Positions 29,213 to 38,580 of a DNA stretch of 64,000 nucleotides are shown piece after piece. The translations under genes and the position numbers were made by a program. The DNA lies in NCBI GenBank assembly GCA_021736785.1, contig JAIPFF010000009.1, positions 1-64,000 of the forward strand, read 5' to 3'. This DNA is from Thiohalocapsa sp. GTDB taxonomy: Bacteria; Pseudomonadota; Gammaproteobacteria; Chromatiales; Chromatiaceae. The notes beneath the pieces were generated by a model, which ran no database searches, had not been told where the DNA came from, and saw nothing but the letters and a program-made list of their open reading frames with translations. Positions within the stretch are counted from its first letter, which is position 1. Each line of letters opens with the position of its first letter.

Positions 29213-32085
29213 ACGGATACCTTCCGCTCTAGGGTTGAGTCCGGCGGCTTTTGCCCGGCTGCCGGGTCGGGCGCGAACGGCAGCGTTTGCCAGCCGCCGG
29301 CCTCGTACAGGCTGACCCGGTCGGTCTCGGGGTCGAGAATCAGCAGCCGGATCCAGCCGTTCTCCACCAGCTCGCGTACCTTGTAGAGGCGCTCGAGCAC
29401 ATGCATGACATGATCGAACGACGCTTCGATCAACGTGATCAGCCGCAGCGGCTGGTGATAGGGGCGCTCGCCCTGCAGCATGGTTTGCGCCGGCAGGCCT
29501 GTGCGCAGGTCGCTGACGTTGCCCGTCATGACGCCGAAGCGCCCGACGATGTTGTGGTAGACCTTGCTGCCGCTGCCGAAATTCTCGTTGTCGACGGTGG
29601 AGAAATAATGCTCCATGTTGATCCACTGGCCGACCACCAGCGGGCCGGACAGGATGTTCTCCAGCAGATACCCCTTCTCGTCGAGCCGGTAGTCGTAGGA
29701 ATGCAGGAAGGCGCGCCCGTCCAGGTCCAGGTCTTCCGAGAGCCGCCGGCCTCCGATGATGAAGCAGGCGTTCTTGGACAGTCCCCATTCCGGGCGGACC
29801 TGCGTCCAGTCGAGGGCGTTGCGCTTCACGCGCCGGGCCGCCTGCTCGGCGGACGTGATGCCCGGCTCCGCCAGCTCGCGGCAGCGCTCGCGGGCGCATA
29901 GGCGCCCGGCAGCGCGCAGGTCTTCGCTGATGCGGTCGAGGCGCGTCAGCGGGCCCGGCGGCAGCTGCTCCAGGTCGTAAAGCGTGACCTCGTCCGTGGT
30001 GGTGTCGTGCAGGGCCGGCACGAACCAGGTCTCGTCCGGGATCGCGATGCCTTGCTCCGCCAGCAGCGTCCGCACCTCGCGCCGGTTTGCCATCGCCGCG
30101 AAGATGCGTGCGTTGACCAGTCCGTGATCGCCGCCGCAGGCGCCGCAGTCGAGCGCCGATTCGTAGGGGTTGTTCTCGCTGCTGCTGCCATGGCCGACGA
30201 CCAGCACGATGCGTCCGAAGTCCTCCGTCAGACCGATGGAGCGCAGCGCGGTGCCGATCAGAAAGGCCTGCTTCTTGATCCGGAAGCCGAGCTTGGCCAA
30301 GTGCTCCAATTGGAGTTTGGCCTGATCGGGATTGACGCGGTATTCGATCTGCAGGCTGCTGATGAACAGGGCCTCCGCGGCGGCATCGACATCGAAGCGT
30401 TTCGCCAGCTCGCTGCGGCCGTGGCGCTCGCCGAGCGCGATCTCGCGCAGCTCGCGGATCATTGCGTTGGTGATGGCCTCGCGCTTGATGCCGAAGTGCT
30501 GCTCGACGGCCCGTACGATCATCTCTTCCTGAAGATTCGCGACCAGCTCCAACGCGTCGTCCTTGGTGATTTTGTCGATCATCAAGGCTGCCGGCGGCTT
30601 GCGGCTGTCGAGCTTGCGCCGCCAGGTGTTGTAGGCGCGCGGGGCGAGCGTCTTGCCGACCATATCGAAGCCGAACAACAGCCCGACCGCCTCGACGGTG
30701 ACATAGGGCGCGAGCACGGTGCTCTTGAGATCGTGCACCACCTCGTGCGCCAGATGAAACAGCGAGTGGCGGTGCTGCTCGTGCTTGTGCGGCATCTCCA
30801 GTGCGACGTTTTTCGGCGTCACGATGGCGGGGCAGAGTGCGGTTTCGTGGCCCTTGCCGAGCTCGATGAAGGCGACCGGCACGCCGAAGAAGCCGGCGAT
30901 GCCGAAGGTCTCGTAGTTGCCGAGCGCTTCCATCTGCCGGCGCAGCCGCTCGGAGCGCACATCGATACAGAACAGGGTCTGCACCTTGGGCTCTCCCCTT
31001 GCGGCGTCGTCGCCGGCGCTCGGCCCGCCGCCCACGCCGGCAACAGCGTCTGCCGGCATTTCGATGTCGGGCACTGCGGTATCCGGCGGGTTGCCGGGCC
31101 TGTTGGCGGGCTCGGCTGCGCGCATGGTTGCGGGGGCCGCCGGTGTATCCGGGCGCGACGGGGCGCGGCCGGCCCGCGATGCGCCGGTCCGCTGCGCCAT
31201 CCGCGCCAGCAGGCGCTGCATATAGGTGTGCTCCAGGGCGCGCGTCCAAACCATCCCTTCGCCGGCCTTGAACTCGTGCACCGCGTCGATCAGCCGGCGC
31301 AGCCGGGCGGGCGGGTGCGCGCGCAACTGCGCCGTCGAAACACCGGCGCGCTCGTAGAGCTCGCGGATGCGCGCGGCGCGGGTGCGCGATTCGCGGCTGG
31401 TCTTCTCCAGCCTGTACTCGAGACTAAGGGACTCGATGCGGGGCTGGCTCGCGCTATCGAGCGCGACTTCGACGCGATGGGCATAGTCCGGCAGGATGGT
31501 GCCGGCGTTCAGCTCGCAGCGCAGCAGGCACTCGTGCGGGAAGCGCTCGACGAAGGCCACCAGCGACGCATAGCGGAAGTCGCGCTTGATGCGCCGCGCG
31601 GCATCTTCGATCAGCGCCAGGGACAGCACCAGACGGATGGCGACGAAGTCCACCAGATCCGCCGGATTGCGCTGCTGCCAGTAATAGTGATGCGCCTGGG
31701 AGCGCCAGCGCACGAAGCCGGCCCAGCCATGCAGTTTGGCGAGCTCCAGGGCGAAGTAGTCCATCCACAGCCGCTCGGGGATCTGCAGGCGCGTCATCAC
31801 ATGATGGATCATGGACTCGGGATCATCGGCGCGCGCCAGGATTGCGCCGACATCGAGGCCGCGCATCCGGAGCCGTCGGTTGCGCTTGGCGATATGGCTC
31901 CAGGCGCGAAACAGGCCCTGCTTGCGGCCCGGCATGCGCCATACCGACTGGCCCTCGTCGAAGAAGTCCATGCAGCCCTTGATCAGCAGCTCGTTGAGCG
32001 TCAGTCCGATGCGGCTGCCGAACAAGCGGTCGACAACGTCGTAGAGCGTGAGCTCGCGGCCGACCTCCTCGGGGACGACCGTCAT
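29209..32085 (-). CDS. dabA: DabA, main (zinc-site) part of the DUF2309 inorganic-carbon subunit
   Basis: A 958-residue open frame carrying most of DUF2309/DabA, the beta-carbonic-anhydrase-like subunit of the DAB bicarbonate accumulation complex at the inner membrane. The four zinc-site residues known for the family are present: Cys and Asp in LFCIDVRSE (about 372 and 374), His in VGHGSSSEN (about 631) and Cys in ALDCGACGG (about 646). The conserved FFDEGQSVWRMPGRKQGLFR is near the N-terminus, and a proline/alanine-rich insert lies just before the CID motif. What is missing is the family N-terminus with the NPLHGLE motif, which is encoded by the preceding separate frame overlapping by four bases. 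So DabA is either naturally split or frame-disrupted here. Confidence 0.9.
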   Translation of the reverse strand: MTVVPEEVGRELTLYDVVDRLFGSRIGLTLNELLIKGCMDFFDEGQSVWRMPGRKQGLFRAWSHIAKRNRRLRMRGLDVGAILARADDPESMIHHVMTRLQIPERLWMDYFALELAKLHGWAGFVRWRSQAHHYYWQQRNPADLVDFVAIRLVLSLALIEDAARRIKRDFRYASLVAFVERFPHECLLRCELNAGTILPDYAHRVEVALDSASQPRIESLSLEYRLEKTSRESRTRAARIRELYERAGVSTAQLRAHPPARLRRLIDAVHEFKAGEGMVWTRALEHTYMQRLLARMAQRTGASRAGRAPSRPDTPAAPATMRAAEPANRPGNPPDTAVPDIEMPADAVAGVGGGPSAGDDAARGEPKVQTLFCIDVRSERLRRQMEALGNYETFGIAGFFGVPVAFIELGKGHETALCPAIVTPKNVALEMPHKHEQHRHSLFHLAHEVVHDLKSTVLAPYVTVEAVGLLFGFDMVGKTLAPRAYNTWRRKLDSRKPPAALMIDKITKDDALELVANLQEEMIVRAVEQHFGIKREAITNAMIRELREIALGERHGRSELAKRFDVDAAAEALFISSLQIEYRVNPDQAKLQLEHLAKLGFRIKKQAFLIGTALRSIGLTEDFGRIVLVVGHGSSSENNPYESALDCGACGGDHGLVNARIFAAMANRREVRTLLAEQGIAIPDETWFVPALHDTTTDEVTLYDLEQLPPGPLTRLDRISEDLRAAGRLCARERCRELAEPGITSAEQAARRVKRNALDWTQVRPEWGLSKNACFIIGGRRLSEDLDLDGRAFLHSYDYRLDEKGYLLENILSGPLVVGQWINMEHYFSTVDNENFGSGSKVYHNIVGRFGVMTGNVSDLRTGLPAQTMLQGERPYHQPLRLITLIEASFDHVMHVLERLYKVRELVENGWIRLLILDPETDRVSLYEAGGWQTLPFAPDPAAGQKPPDSTLERKVSV

Positions 32086-32588
32086 CGCCGGCCACCGACG
32101 CCGTTGTCTGCCGCCTCGGCGTCGGCGAGCAGGCAGCGCAGGATGTCTTCCGTGGACGGGTAAAGGCTGCCGGGCGTCGGCTGGTCCATATGCGTCAGCA
32201 GGACCAGCAGAACCTGCCTGAGCTCTGCCGTTTCCGCGTCGTCCACGTCGTCCGTTTGCCGCGAGCGCCAGTCGGCGACGAAGTCGTCCACCAGCGCTTC
32301 CAGCACGGCGCTATCGATGCTGCCCTCGCGCAGAAAACGCTGGTACTGCGCTCGCGGCAGATAGCCGCGCGCATGAAACAGTCGCGTCGCCTGCTCCACC
32401 GCCTGCTCGAAGGGCAGATACTCCAATCCATGCAGCGGGTTGTGGTGGATGAAGCTGCGCATGGGCCAGAAGAACGGCAGGAATTCACCGGCCATGCTGA
32501 CCATCGAGCGGATCTTGAGCCGCTTGCCGAGGCCGGGGGCGTCCTCGGCCGCGGCATCGTCGGACGGATTGCGGGCGGTCGTGCTCAC
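32082..32588 (-). CDS. dabA: DabA N-terminal part encoded as a separate frame
   Basis: A 168-residue product beginning with GTG at 32586-32588 (VSTTARNPSDD), overlapping the upstream membrane gene's stop by four bases (GTGA). It contains the DUF2309 N-terminal signature FFWPMRSFIHHNPLHGLEYL and the following FEQAVEQATRLFHARGYLP, which elsewhere are continuous with the rest of DabA. It ends VGGRR then TGA, overlapping the start of the large DabA frame as ATGA. The break falls in a variable linker between the N-terminal motif and the FFDEGQ region. This favours two subunits that assemble, but a one-base indel or sequencing error cannot be excluded. Confidence 0.85.
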   Translation of the reverse strand: MSTTARNPSDDAAAEDAPGLGKRLKIRSMVSMAGEFLPFFWPMRSFIHHNPLHGLEYLPFEQAVEQATRLFHARGYLPRAQYQRFLREGSIDSAVLEALVDDFVADWRSRQTDDVDDAETAELRQVLLVLLTHMDQPTPGSLYPSTEDILRCLLADAEAADNGVGGRR

Positions 32589-33391
32589 AGGACAAGCTCC
32601 ATCAGCAGGATTCCGAGAACGGCCAACGCCAGCATGGCGCCGCCGATGGCAAGCGCGCGGCGCTGCTCGATGTCGGCGTAGACCAAGTCTTCGCGCGGCC
32701 GGCCGAAGACGATGCCGGTCAGCAGGTTGATGCCGGCCCAGGTCCACAGCAGCCAGGACAGGCTGATCGGGATCAGCGTCGGCAGCTCGTTGGCGGAAAC
32801 GCCGCCGAAGGCGAGCTCGGCGACGGCGAAGAAGCCGGGCGACACCGGCACCGCGACGGCCATCAGCAGCGCGGCGGTGAACAGCAACGAGAACATCGGC
32901 ATGCGCTTGCCGAGTCCGGGGTAGAGGCCGCTTCTGGCGATGCCGAATTGTCGCGTCAGGGTCTGCAGCAGGAACAGCAGCGGCAAGAGCGACGCGGCCA
33001 AGCCGAGCGCCGGCAGCAGCGGCGAGACGCCGTGGGCCGCACCCACCCAGATCAGCGCCAATGCCGACGCATACAGGTGCGACAGCCAGATATGGGCATC
33101 CTTGGCGCTGAGCATGCGGAAGGCATAGAGCATCGACGTCAGCCCGCCCCAGATCGCGAAAATCTGCAGCAGGGCATGGCCGCGGCTCTCGGAGACCGAC
33201 ATGCCGAGCATGATCAGCAGCGCGCCGAGCACCGGCGCGGCCAGCATCAGCGCGGCCTTGATGGCCGGCGCGTGCAGCGCGGAGACGGATGCGCCGCCGG
33301 TGCCACCGCCCTGCAGCAGCGCGGTTGCGGCCATGCTGAACGGGTAGAGCGGCAGCAGCAGCGCCGCCAGCACGAACAGGACGAGCGTCAT
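32585..33391 (-). CDS. Small polytopic membrane protein of the DAB operon
   Basis: A 268-residue protein with about seven hydrophobic helices, for example LVLFVLAALLLPLYPFSMAA, AALMLAAPVLGALLIMLGM and LAIGGAMLALAVLGILLMEL. It has no cofactor motif. Its composition and a segment LIPISLSWLLWTWAGINLL recall a half-length antiporter-like (NuoL/M-related) subunit, but the match is weak. It starts two bases from the dabB stop and its own stop overlaps the DabA N-terminal frame, so it is clearly part of the complex's operon. Probably an accessory membrane subunit of the DIC pump; exact family not recognised. Confidence 0.65.
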   Translation of the reverse strand: MTLVLFVLAALLLPLYPFSMAATALLQGGGTGGASVSALHAPAIKAALMLAAPVLGALLIMLGMSVSESRGHALLQIFAIWGGLTSMLYAFRMLSAKDAHIWLSHLYASALALIWVGAAHGVSPLLPALGLAASLLPLLFLLQTLTRQFGIARSGLYPGLGKRMPMFSLLFTAALLMAVAVPVSPGFFAVAELAFGGVSANELPTLIPISLSWLLWTWAGINLLTGIVFGRPREDLVYADIEQRRALAIGGAMLALAVLGILLMELVL

Positions 33392-33392
33392 G

Positions 33393-35072
33393 TCACAACC
33401 ACCGCATCAGCGCGTTCAACCGCTTCGATCCCGCCATCAGCGACTCGCCGATGCGGCTATAGAGGTCGGCGATGTAGAACTCCCGCGACATCAGCGCATA
33501 GATGCCGAGATACAGACCGCGGTAGCGCCGGGTCAGAGGCTCTTTTGCGGCCTCGGAGCGGAAGATCAAAAGCCAGCCGGCGGCGATCAGCAGCACCAGC
33601 ACGAAGATCTGCACGACGAAGTAGGTCACGTTGATGGAAGCCGCCGCATAAAGCGCCTCGCGGAAGGCCGGGTCCGGATACAGCATGGCGTCGAAGGCGT
33701 GGCCTACCAGCACGTAGGTCATGATGACGAGTCCGAACGACAGCACCACGTAGGCCAGCACTTTGAAGGGATTATCGGGGGCGATCTTGTAGACGAAGAA
33801 CAGGGTCTGCGCGCCGGTGATCCAGCCGAACAGCAGCAGAATAATGGCGCCCTGGTGATGCAGGAACCCCTGGTCGACAATCTGGTGCGCGCCGAAGACG
33901 ATGGCCAGCGGGACGACGATGGTGATGCCGGCGAAGACGACCCAGGACATGGGCGGCTTCGGCGCCTTGCGCTCCACCATGAACTTGTAGATCTCGCCTT
34001 CCGGGATATTCGGATCCCTGCGCGCGTTGCCGATGATGCTGCCGGAGCCCAAGAACAGCGTCGCCTTGAATACGCCGTGGGCGATCAGGTGGTAGATCGC
34101 CAGCGAGAAGGCGCCGAGCCCGCACTCCATGACCATGTAGCCCATCTGGCCCATGGTCGAGTAGCCGAGTGCTTTTTTGATGTCGCTCTGCATCAGCATC
34201 ATCAGCGAGCCCATGACCGTCGTCACCAGCCCGACGACCACCGCCACTTGCAAGACCGAATCGGTATGGATGAACAGCGGCGCGAAGCGGTTGATCAGAA
34301 ATCCGCCGGCGTTGACGATTCCGGCGTGCATCAGCGCGGAGACCGGCGTCGGGCCCTCCATGGTGTAGGGCAGCCAGGTGTGAAGCGGAAACTGGGCCGA
34401 TTTGGCGAAGGCGGCAAACAGCACCAGCAGCCCCGCCGTCTCGGTGACCGGCAGGCCGAACACCGTCGTCACGCCGGGGCTTTCGGCAACGCGCGCGAAC
34501 AACTCCGGGATGCTCAGGGTGCCGTAGGCGTGGTAGAGCAGGGCGATGGCGGCGAGCAGCGGCAGGTCGCCGACGCGGTGCGTGAACAGCGTCCAGAACG
34601 CATAACGCGTCGCCGAGGCACGGGCGCTGTCGTGGTTCAGTAGAAAGTAAAGCAGCACCCCGAGCAGATGCCAGGCCAGCAGCAGCGTCAGCAGGTCGCC
34701 GGCCATGACCATCAGCAGGATCACCGCGATGACGCCGTCGAGCAGCAGGAAGAAGCGCAGATAGCCGGGATCGTCCTGCATGTAGCGCACGGAGAAGACA
34801 TGCACGATCAAACTGATGCCGCTCACGGCCAAGGCCATCAGCGTGCTCAGCGCGTCGATCTGCAGGGTGAACAGCGACATGCCGAGGCTTGCCGTGCGGG
34901 CGCCGCCGGTGACGAGCTGGGTAGCGAACATCGCCACCGCCAAGAGCAGGATCAGCGCGCTGAAGCCGACGCTGATGCCGGCGACATTCGGCCCCATGCG
35001 GCGCCACAGAAGGCGCGTGCACAGCGCCGAGAGCAGCGCCAGCACAGGCAATGCGTAAGCCGAGATGGCCAT
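33393..35072 (-). CDS. dabB: DabB, proton-conducting membrane subunit of the DAB complex
   Basis: A 559-residue NuoL-like membrane protein with about 14 transmembrane helices. The antiporter-family core is seen in FAKSAQFPLHTWLPYTMEGP, TPVSALMHAGIVNAGGFLIN, SDIKKALGYSTMGQMGYM and HLIAHGVFKATLFLGSGSII, which carry the charged residues and discontinuous helices of the proton path. With DabA it forms an energy-coupled bicarbonate/CO2 accumulation system. No other nuo genes are nearby, which argues against complex I. An AAGGAG Shine-Dalgarno precedes the start. It is first in the overlapping operon dabB, membrane subunit, dabA-N, dabA, P-II. Confidence 0.92.
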   Translation of the reverse strand: MAISAYALPVLALLSALCTRLLWRRMGPNVAGISVGFSALILLLAVAMFATQLVTGGARTASLGMSLFTLQIDALSTLMALAVSGISLIVHVFSVRYMQDDPGYLRFFLLLDGVIAVILLMVMAGDLLTLLLAWHLLGVLLYFLLNHDSARASATRYAFWTLFTHRVGDLPLLAAIALLYHAYGTLSIPELFARVAESPGVTTVFGLPVTETAGLLVLFAAFAKSAQFPLHTWLPYTMEGPTPVSALMHAGIVNAGGFLINRFAPLFIHTDSVLQVAVVVGLVTTVMGSLMMLMQSDIKKALGYSTMGQMGYMVMECGLGAFSLAIYHLIAHGVFKATLFLGSGSIIGNARRDPNIPEGEIYKFMVERKAPKPPMSWVVFAGITIVVPLAIVFGAHQIVDQGFLHHQGAIILLLFGWITGAQTLFFVYKIAPDNPFKVLAYVVLSFGLVIMTYVLVGHAFDAMLYPDPAFREALYAAASINVTYFVVQIFVLVLLIAAGWLLIFRSEAAKEPLTRRYRGLYLGIYALMSREFYIADLYSRIGESLMAGSKRLNALMRWL

Positions 35073-35258
35073 CGAAACTGCCGGACTCCTTGGTATCGGA
35101 CGGGCGCCGATCGTCGCGGCGCGCCTTTTGTTGTTCGGCCCTCGTGCACGCGGGCCGCTGCGGCCGGCGCGGGCACGGGCGGCCGCGAGGCGGAAGACTA
35201 ACCGAATGCCCGGCGCGCCGCAGCGCCCATTTGCACGCGGCCGCGGACGGCGCTGCGC

Positions 35259-36050
35259 TCAGTCGGGCCGCGGTGTAGCGGTCTCCGCCCGCTGCCAGCC
35301 GAGCTGCTCCGAGATCTGCCGGCCGGCAGCCACCACGTTGTCCACCCACTCCAGCCGGCGGCGCTCGATGGGCGCCGACACCGACAGCCCGCCGGCAACG
35401 CGACCGGTGCTGTCGTAGAGCAGCACGCCGATGCAGCCCACGTCCAACTCGGCCTCTTGGTTGTCGAGGGCGTAGCCGTTGGCCAAGTCCGCTGTGCAGG
35501 CATCGATCAGCCCCGTCAGTGCGGTGATGGTATTGCGGGTATAGGCGGGCAGGTTGGTGCGCTGCGCATAGGCGCGGATGCCGTCCTCGCCGCCGGCGCC
35601 CAGCATCAGCTTACCGACCGCCGTCACATGCAGCGGCGCCCGGGAGCCGACCAGCTGCTGCACGTGGACCATGCGGTTCGGCGTGGCCTTGTCGATGTAG
35701 ACCACCTCGTCGCCCTCGCGGATGGTGAGGTTCACCGATTCGCCCAACTCGTCGCGCAGTGCCTCCATGAGGGGGCGGGCGATGGCGCGCATGTCGACAT
35801 CGCCGTGCAGCCTCACCCCGAGCTGCAATAGCCGCAGGCCGAGCCGGTAGCGTCCACCGGCGTCCTTCTCGACGAAGCGGTTTTGGATCAGCGATGCCAG
35901 GATCCGGTGCGCCGTCGACGGGTGCAGGCCTGTCTCGGCGCCGAGCACCTTGAGACTCACCGGCTCCGGATAGCGGGCGAGGGCGTCGAGCAGCGACGCC
36001 GCCCTGTCGATGACTTGGATACGCGAGCCGGCGTCGATAGCGGCGGACAT
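35259..36050 (-). CDS. IclR-family transcriptional regulator
   Basis: A 263-residue IclR regulator. The N-terminal winged helix is VIDRAASLLDALARYPEPVS and GLHPSTAHRILASLIQNRFV; the effector domain has VNLTIREGDEVVYIDKA, LHVTAVGKLMLG, YALDNQEAELDVGCIGVLLY and GGLSVSAP. IclR proteins of glycolate or two-carbon acid loci respond to small organic acids. It diverges from the transketolase/kinase/glycolate-oxidase genes (281-base gap) and points toward dabB (186 bases), so it could control either or both. The start was taken at the ATG at 36048-36050; a start at 36089 would add 13 residues. Confidence 0.93.
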   Translation of the reverse strand: MSAAIDAGSRIQVIDRAASLLDALARYPEPVSLKVLGAETGLHPSTAHRILASLIQNRFVEKDAGGRYRLGLRLLQLGVRLHGDVDMRAIARPLMEALRDELGESVNLTIREGDEVVYIDKATPNRMVHVQQLVGSRAPLHVTAVGKLMLGAGGEDGIRAYAQRTNLPAYTRNTITALTGLIDACTADLANGYALDNQEAELDVGCIGVLLYDSTGRVAGGLSVSAPIERRRLEWVDNVVAAGRQISEQLGWQRAETATPRPD

Positions 36051-36331
36051 GTTGTTGGCCTCGTTTTCGATATACGGGCAGGCTAGCACGCTTCTCCCGC
36101 ATTGTGAAAACTTAAACAGGGTCGAGGAGAACTCCAGAAAAACCCCATAAAAACAGAAATTTGAGCCAGTTTACGGCAGGGCGGCAGGGATTTATCACGA
36201 TACGGAAAGCATTGCTGATTGCGAAAAACCGGCCGCGGTCTTAGCTTGCGCTTCAACGCCGGCCGTCCTCGAAACCCGACGCGGCCCGCCAACTTCACCA
36301 CGCGACCAGACAATTTCCGGAGTCCAGAACC

Positions 36332-38557
36332 ATGACCGCCACTGCCATTGCCGCGAACGACCACGCCGCCGCCATCCCCGCCTTCTGCGAGGGGATGCTG
36401 CACTTCCGGGAGGCGCCCGCGCGGCATGCCGAGCTCGCCGCGCAGCCCGCAATCGCGGCCGGTGACCATGCGATTAGCGCGCTCGACCGGGCGGCGGTGT
36501 ATCAGACCCGACTGGTCGCCGATGCGCTGCGCTACACCACGCTGCAGCTCTGCGCATCCAAGGAATCCGGCCACCCGGGCGGCTTCGCCAGCTCCGCGGA
36601 CGCCATCGCCGCGCTGATCATGCTCGGCCACACCAATATCGTCACCGAGGTCGGCCACCACGCGCCGGGCTTCTACAGCGCCATGTTCCTGGACGGCTCG
36701 CTCGCGGCCATGGGCATCGACAACATGACCCAGCTGCAGCAGCGCTTCCGCGAGCGCGACGGGCTGCTCGGGCACCTGTCCGGCGCCATCCCGGGCCTGC
36801 TCGCGCCGGCCGGCCCGCTGGGCCAGGGCCAGCACTTCGCGATGGCCGGCGCCTATCTGAACCGGGCCAAGCTGTTCCCGTGCACCATCGGCGACGGCGG
36901 CCTCGGCGAGCCCTACATCATGTCGGCGATGAAGCACTTCCACACGGCCTATCCGGACGTGACCAACTTCCTGCCGGTGCTGGTCTGGAACGGCTACAGC
37001 CAGGAGCATCACTCGATGGTGTCCTTGATGGACAACGCGCAGATGCTGGCCTATTGGCAGGCCCATGACTTCGAGCGCGTGATCCTGATCGACGCCAAGG
37101 ACTTCGACGACACCGATCAGACCGGCGCCTATGTGGACAGCACCCGCTTCGGCGAGGCCGCCCGCGACGCCTTCACCCGCGCCGTGCTCGAGGGCATGCA
37201 GCAGGCTGCCGAGTCGGCCATGGGCGGCACGCTGACGGCGGTGATCGTCAAGCAGCTCAAGGGTGCCGGCGTGCACGCCGACGGCGCGAAGTCCCACAAC
37301 CTGTATCCCGGCGACAAGCCCGAGAAGCCCGCCATCGCCGCCGCGCTGGCGCGGGGGGCGCTGGCGCCGGAGGCCTGGGAGCTGGTGCGCACGCTGATGT
37401 CGCGTGCCGGCGGCGGCCCGGCCGGGGAGACAGTGGTCACCGAGCTCGAGCGCCCGCTGCCCGACATCGGCACGCTGCCGACCCAGCCCTTCGCGCCCGG
37501 CGAGAAGGCCGTGCCGGCCAGCGCCATGGCGGCAATGGTCGCCGCGCTGGGCCAACGCGATCCGGACTTCGTCGTGACCAACGCGGACGGCAACGAGGCC
37601 TCGGCCATGAAGGTCATCAACGAGGTGCTGAAGATCCGCCATCCCACCGAGGACGCGCTTTACAACCAGGCCCCGGGCGGACAGGTCTACGAGCCGCTGA
37701 GCGAGGACGCCTGCGCCGGCCTCGCCGCGGGACTGGCCCTGTTCGGAGGGCGCTCCCTGTGGCTGTCCTACGAGAGCTTCGCCATCAATGGCTGGCCCAT
37801 CGTGCAGACCGTCGGCCAGGCCATGGCGGAGCTGCGCCGCAAGACCCCGGCCGTGGTGACCATGTTCACCGCCGGCGCGCTGGAGCAGGGCCGTAACGGC
37901 TGGACCCATCAGCGCCCCGAGATCGAGAACTACATCGGCGGGCAGATGCGCAACGGCAATGTCTATCTCGTGTATCCGGCGGACGCCAACATGATCCAGG
38001 CCGCCTATGGCTGGGCCGTCGCGCAGTCCAACAAGTGCATCAGCATCGTCGCGTCCAAGTCACCGCTGCCGGTCTACACCACGCCGGCGCAGGCCGAGCA
38101 GGCCATCGAAGACGGCGCCGTGACGCTGTACGAGTCCGAGGGCGGGCAGGGCGGCGACATCGTCTTCGCCGTCACCGGCGACATGGTGCTGCTGCCGGTG
38201 TTCGAGGCAAAGAACCGGCTGGAGGCCGAAGGCCATCGGGTGCGCATCGTCGCCGTCGTGAACCCGCGCCGGCTGTATCGCGCCGGCGACGTGGCCTGGT
38301 CCCACAGCGCCGAGCCTGACGGCCGCTTCATGGACGACGACCGCTTCGCCGCGCTGTTCCACGGCGACGCGCTGATCGGCGTCAGCGGCGGCGGCACCGT
38401 CGCGCTGGAGCCGGTGCTGATCCGCTCCCGGGCGAAGGCCCGCGACCTGATCGGCTGGCAGCGCGGCGAGACCACCGCGAGCCCCGCCGAGATCATGGCC
38501 TACAACGGCATCACCGGCGAGGCCCTCGCCGAGCGCGCCGCCGGCCTGTTGCGCTGA
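36332..38557 (+). CDS. Transketolase/phosphoketolase-like TPP enzyme of unusual type
   Basis: A 741-residue two-domain thiamine diphosphate enzyme. The N-terminal TPP domain has LCASKESGHPGGFASSADAI and the cofactor motif IGDGGLGEPYIMSAM with the Asn near VLVWNGYSQEHH; the Pyr domain has NADGNEASAM and SYESFAINGWPIV; a C-terminal domain contains SGGGTVALEP. The GHHAPGFYSAMFLDGSL segment resembles the phosphoketolase GPGHGGP region but is clearly diverged from both classic transketolase and phosphoketolase. Related proteins have been labelled transketolase or xylulose 5-phosphate 3-epimerase; the substrate cannot be read. It heads a locus with a four-carbon acid kinase and glycolate oxidase, suggesting a role in two-carbon aldehyde or ketol metabolism (inference). 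Confidence 0.75.
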   Translation: MTATAIAANDHAAAIPAFCEGMLHFREAPARHAELAAQPAIAAGDHAISALDRAAVYQTRLVADALRYTTLQLCASKESGHPGGFASSADAIAALIMLGHTNIVTEVGHHAPGFYSAMFLDGSLAAMGIDNMTQLQQRFRERDGLLGHLSGAIPGLLAPAGPLGQGQHFAMAGAYLNRAKLFPCTIGDGGLGEPYIMSAMKHFHTAYPDVTNFLPVLVWNGYSQEHHSMVSLMDNAQMLAYWQAHDFERVILIDAKDFDDTDQTGAYVDSTRFGEAARDAFTRAVLEGMQQAAESAMGGTLTAVIVKQLKGAGVHADGAKSHNLYPGDKPEKPAIAAALARGALAPEAWELVRTLMSRAGGGPAGETVVTELERPLPDIGTLPTQPFAPGEKAVPASAMAAMVAALGQRDPDFVVTNADGNEASAMKVINEVLKIRHPTEDALYNQAPGGQVYEPLSEDACAGLAAGLALFGGRSLWLSYESFAINGWPIVQTVGQAMAELRRKTPAVVTMFTAGALEQGRNGWTHQRPEIENYIGGQMRNGNVYLVYPADANMIQAAYGWAVAQSNKCISIVASKSPLPVYTTPAQAEQAIEDGAVTLYESEGGQGGDIVFAVTGDMVLLPVFEAKNRLEAEGHRVRIVAVVNPRRLYRAGDVAWSHSAEPDGRFMDDDRFAALFHGDALIGVSGGGTVALEPVLIRSRAKARDLIGWQRGETTASPAEIMAYNGITGEALAERAAGLLR

Positions 38558-38580
38558 CGCGCGGCCGGCGACGCCCGAGT

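Noticed and set aside
29213..31249. Long N-terminal extension of the P-II-like frame through dabA
   Set aside because: It reads dabA out of frame into arginine-rich sequence; the ATGA junction at 29209-29212 gives a normal P-II length.
30007..32163. 718-residue plus-strand open frame opposite dabA
   Set aside because: DabA zinc-site motifs on the minus strand are unambiguous; the plus frame is a shadow.
33393..35072. Reading dabB as nuoL of respiratory complex I
   Set aside because: No other nuo genes are present and it heads an overlapping operon with DabA.
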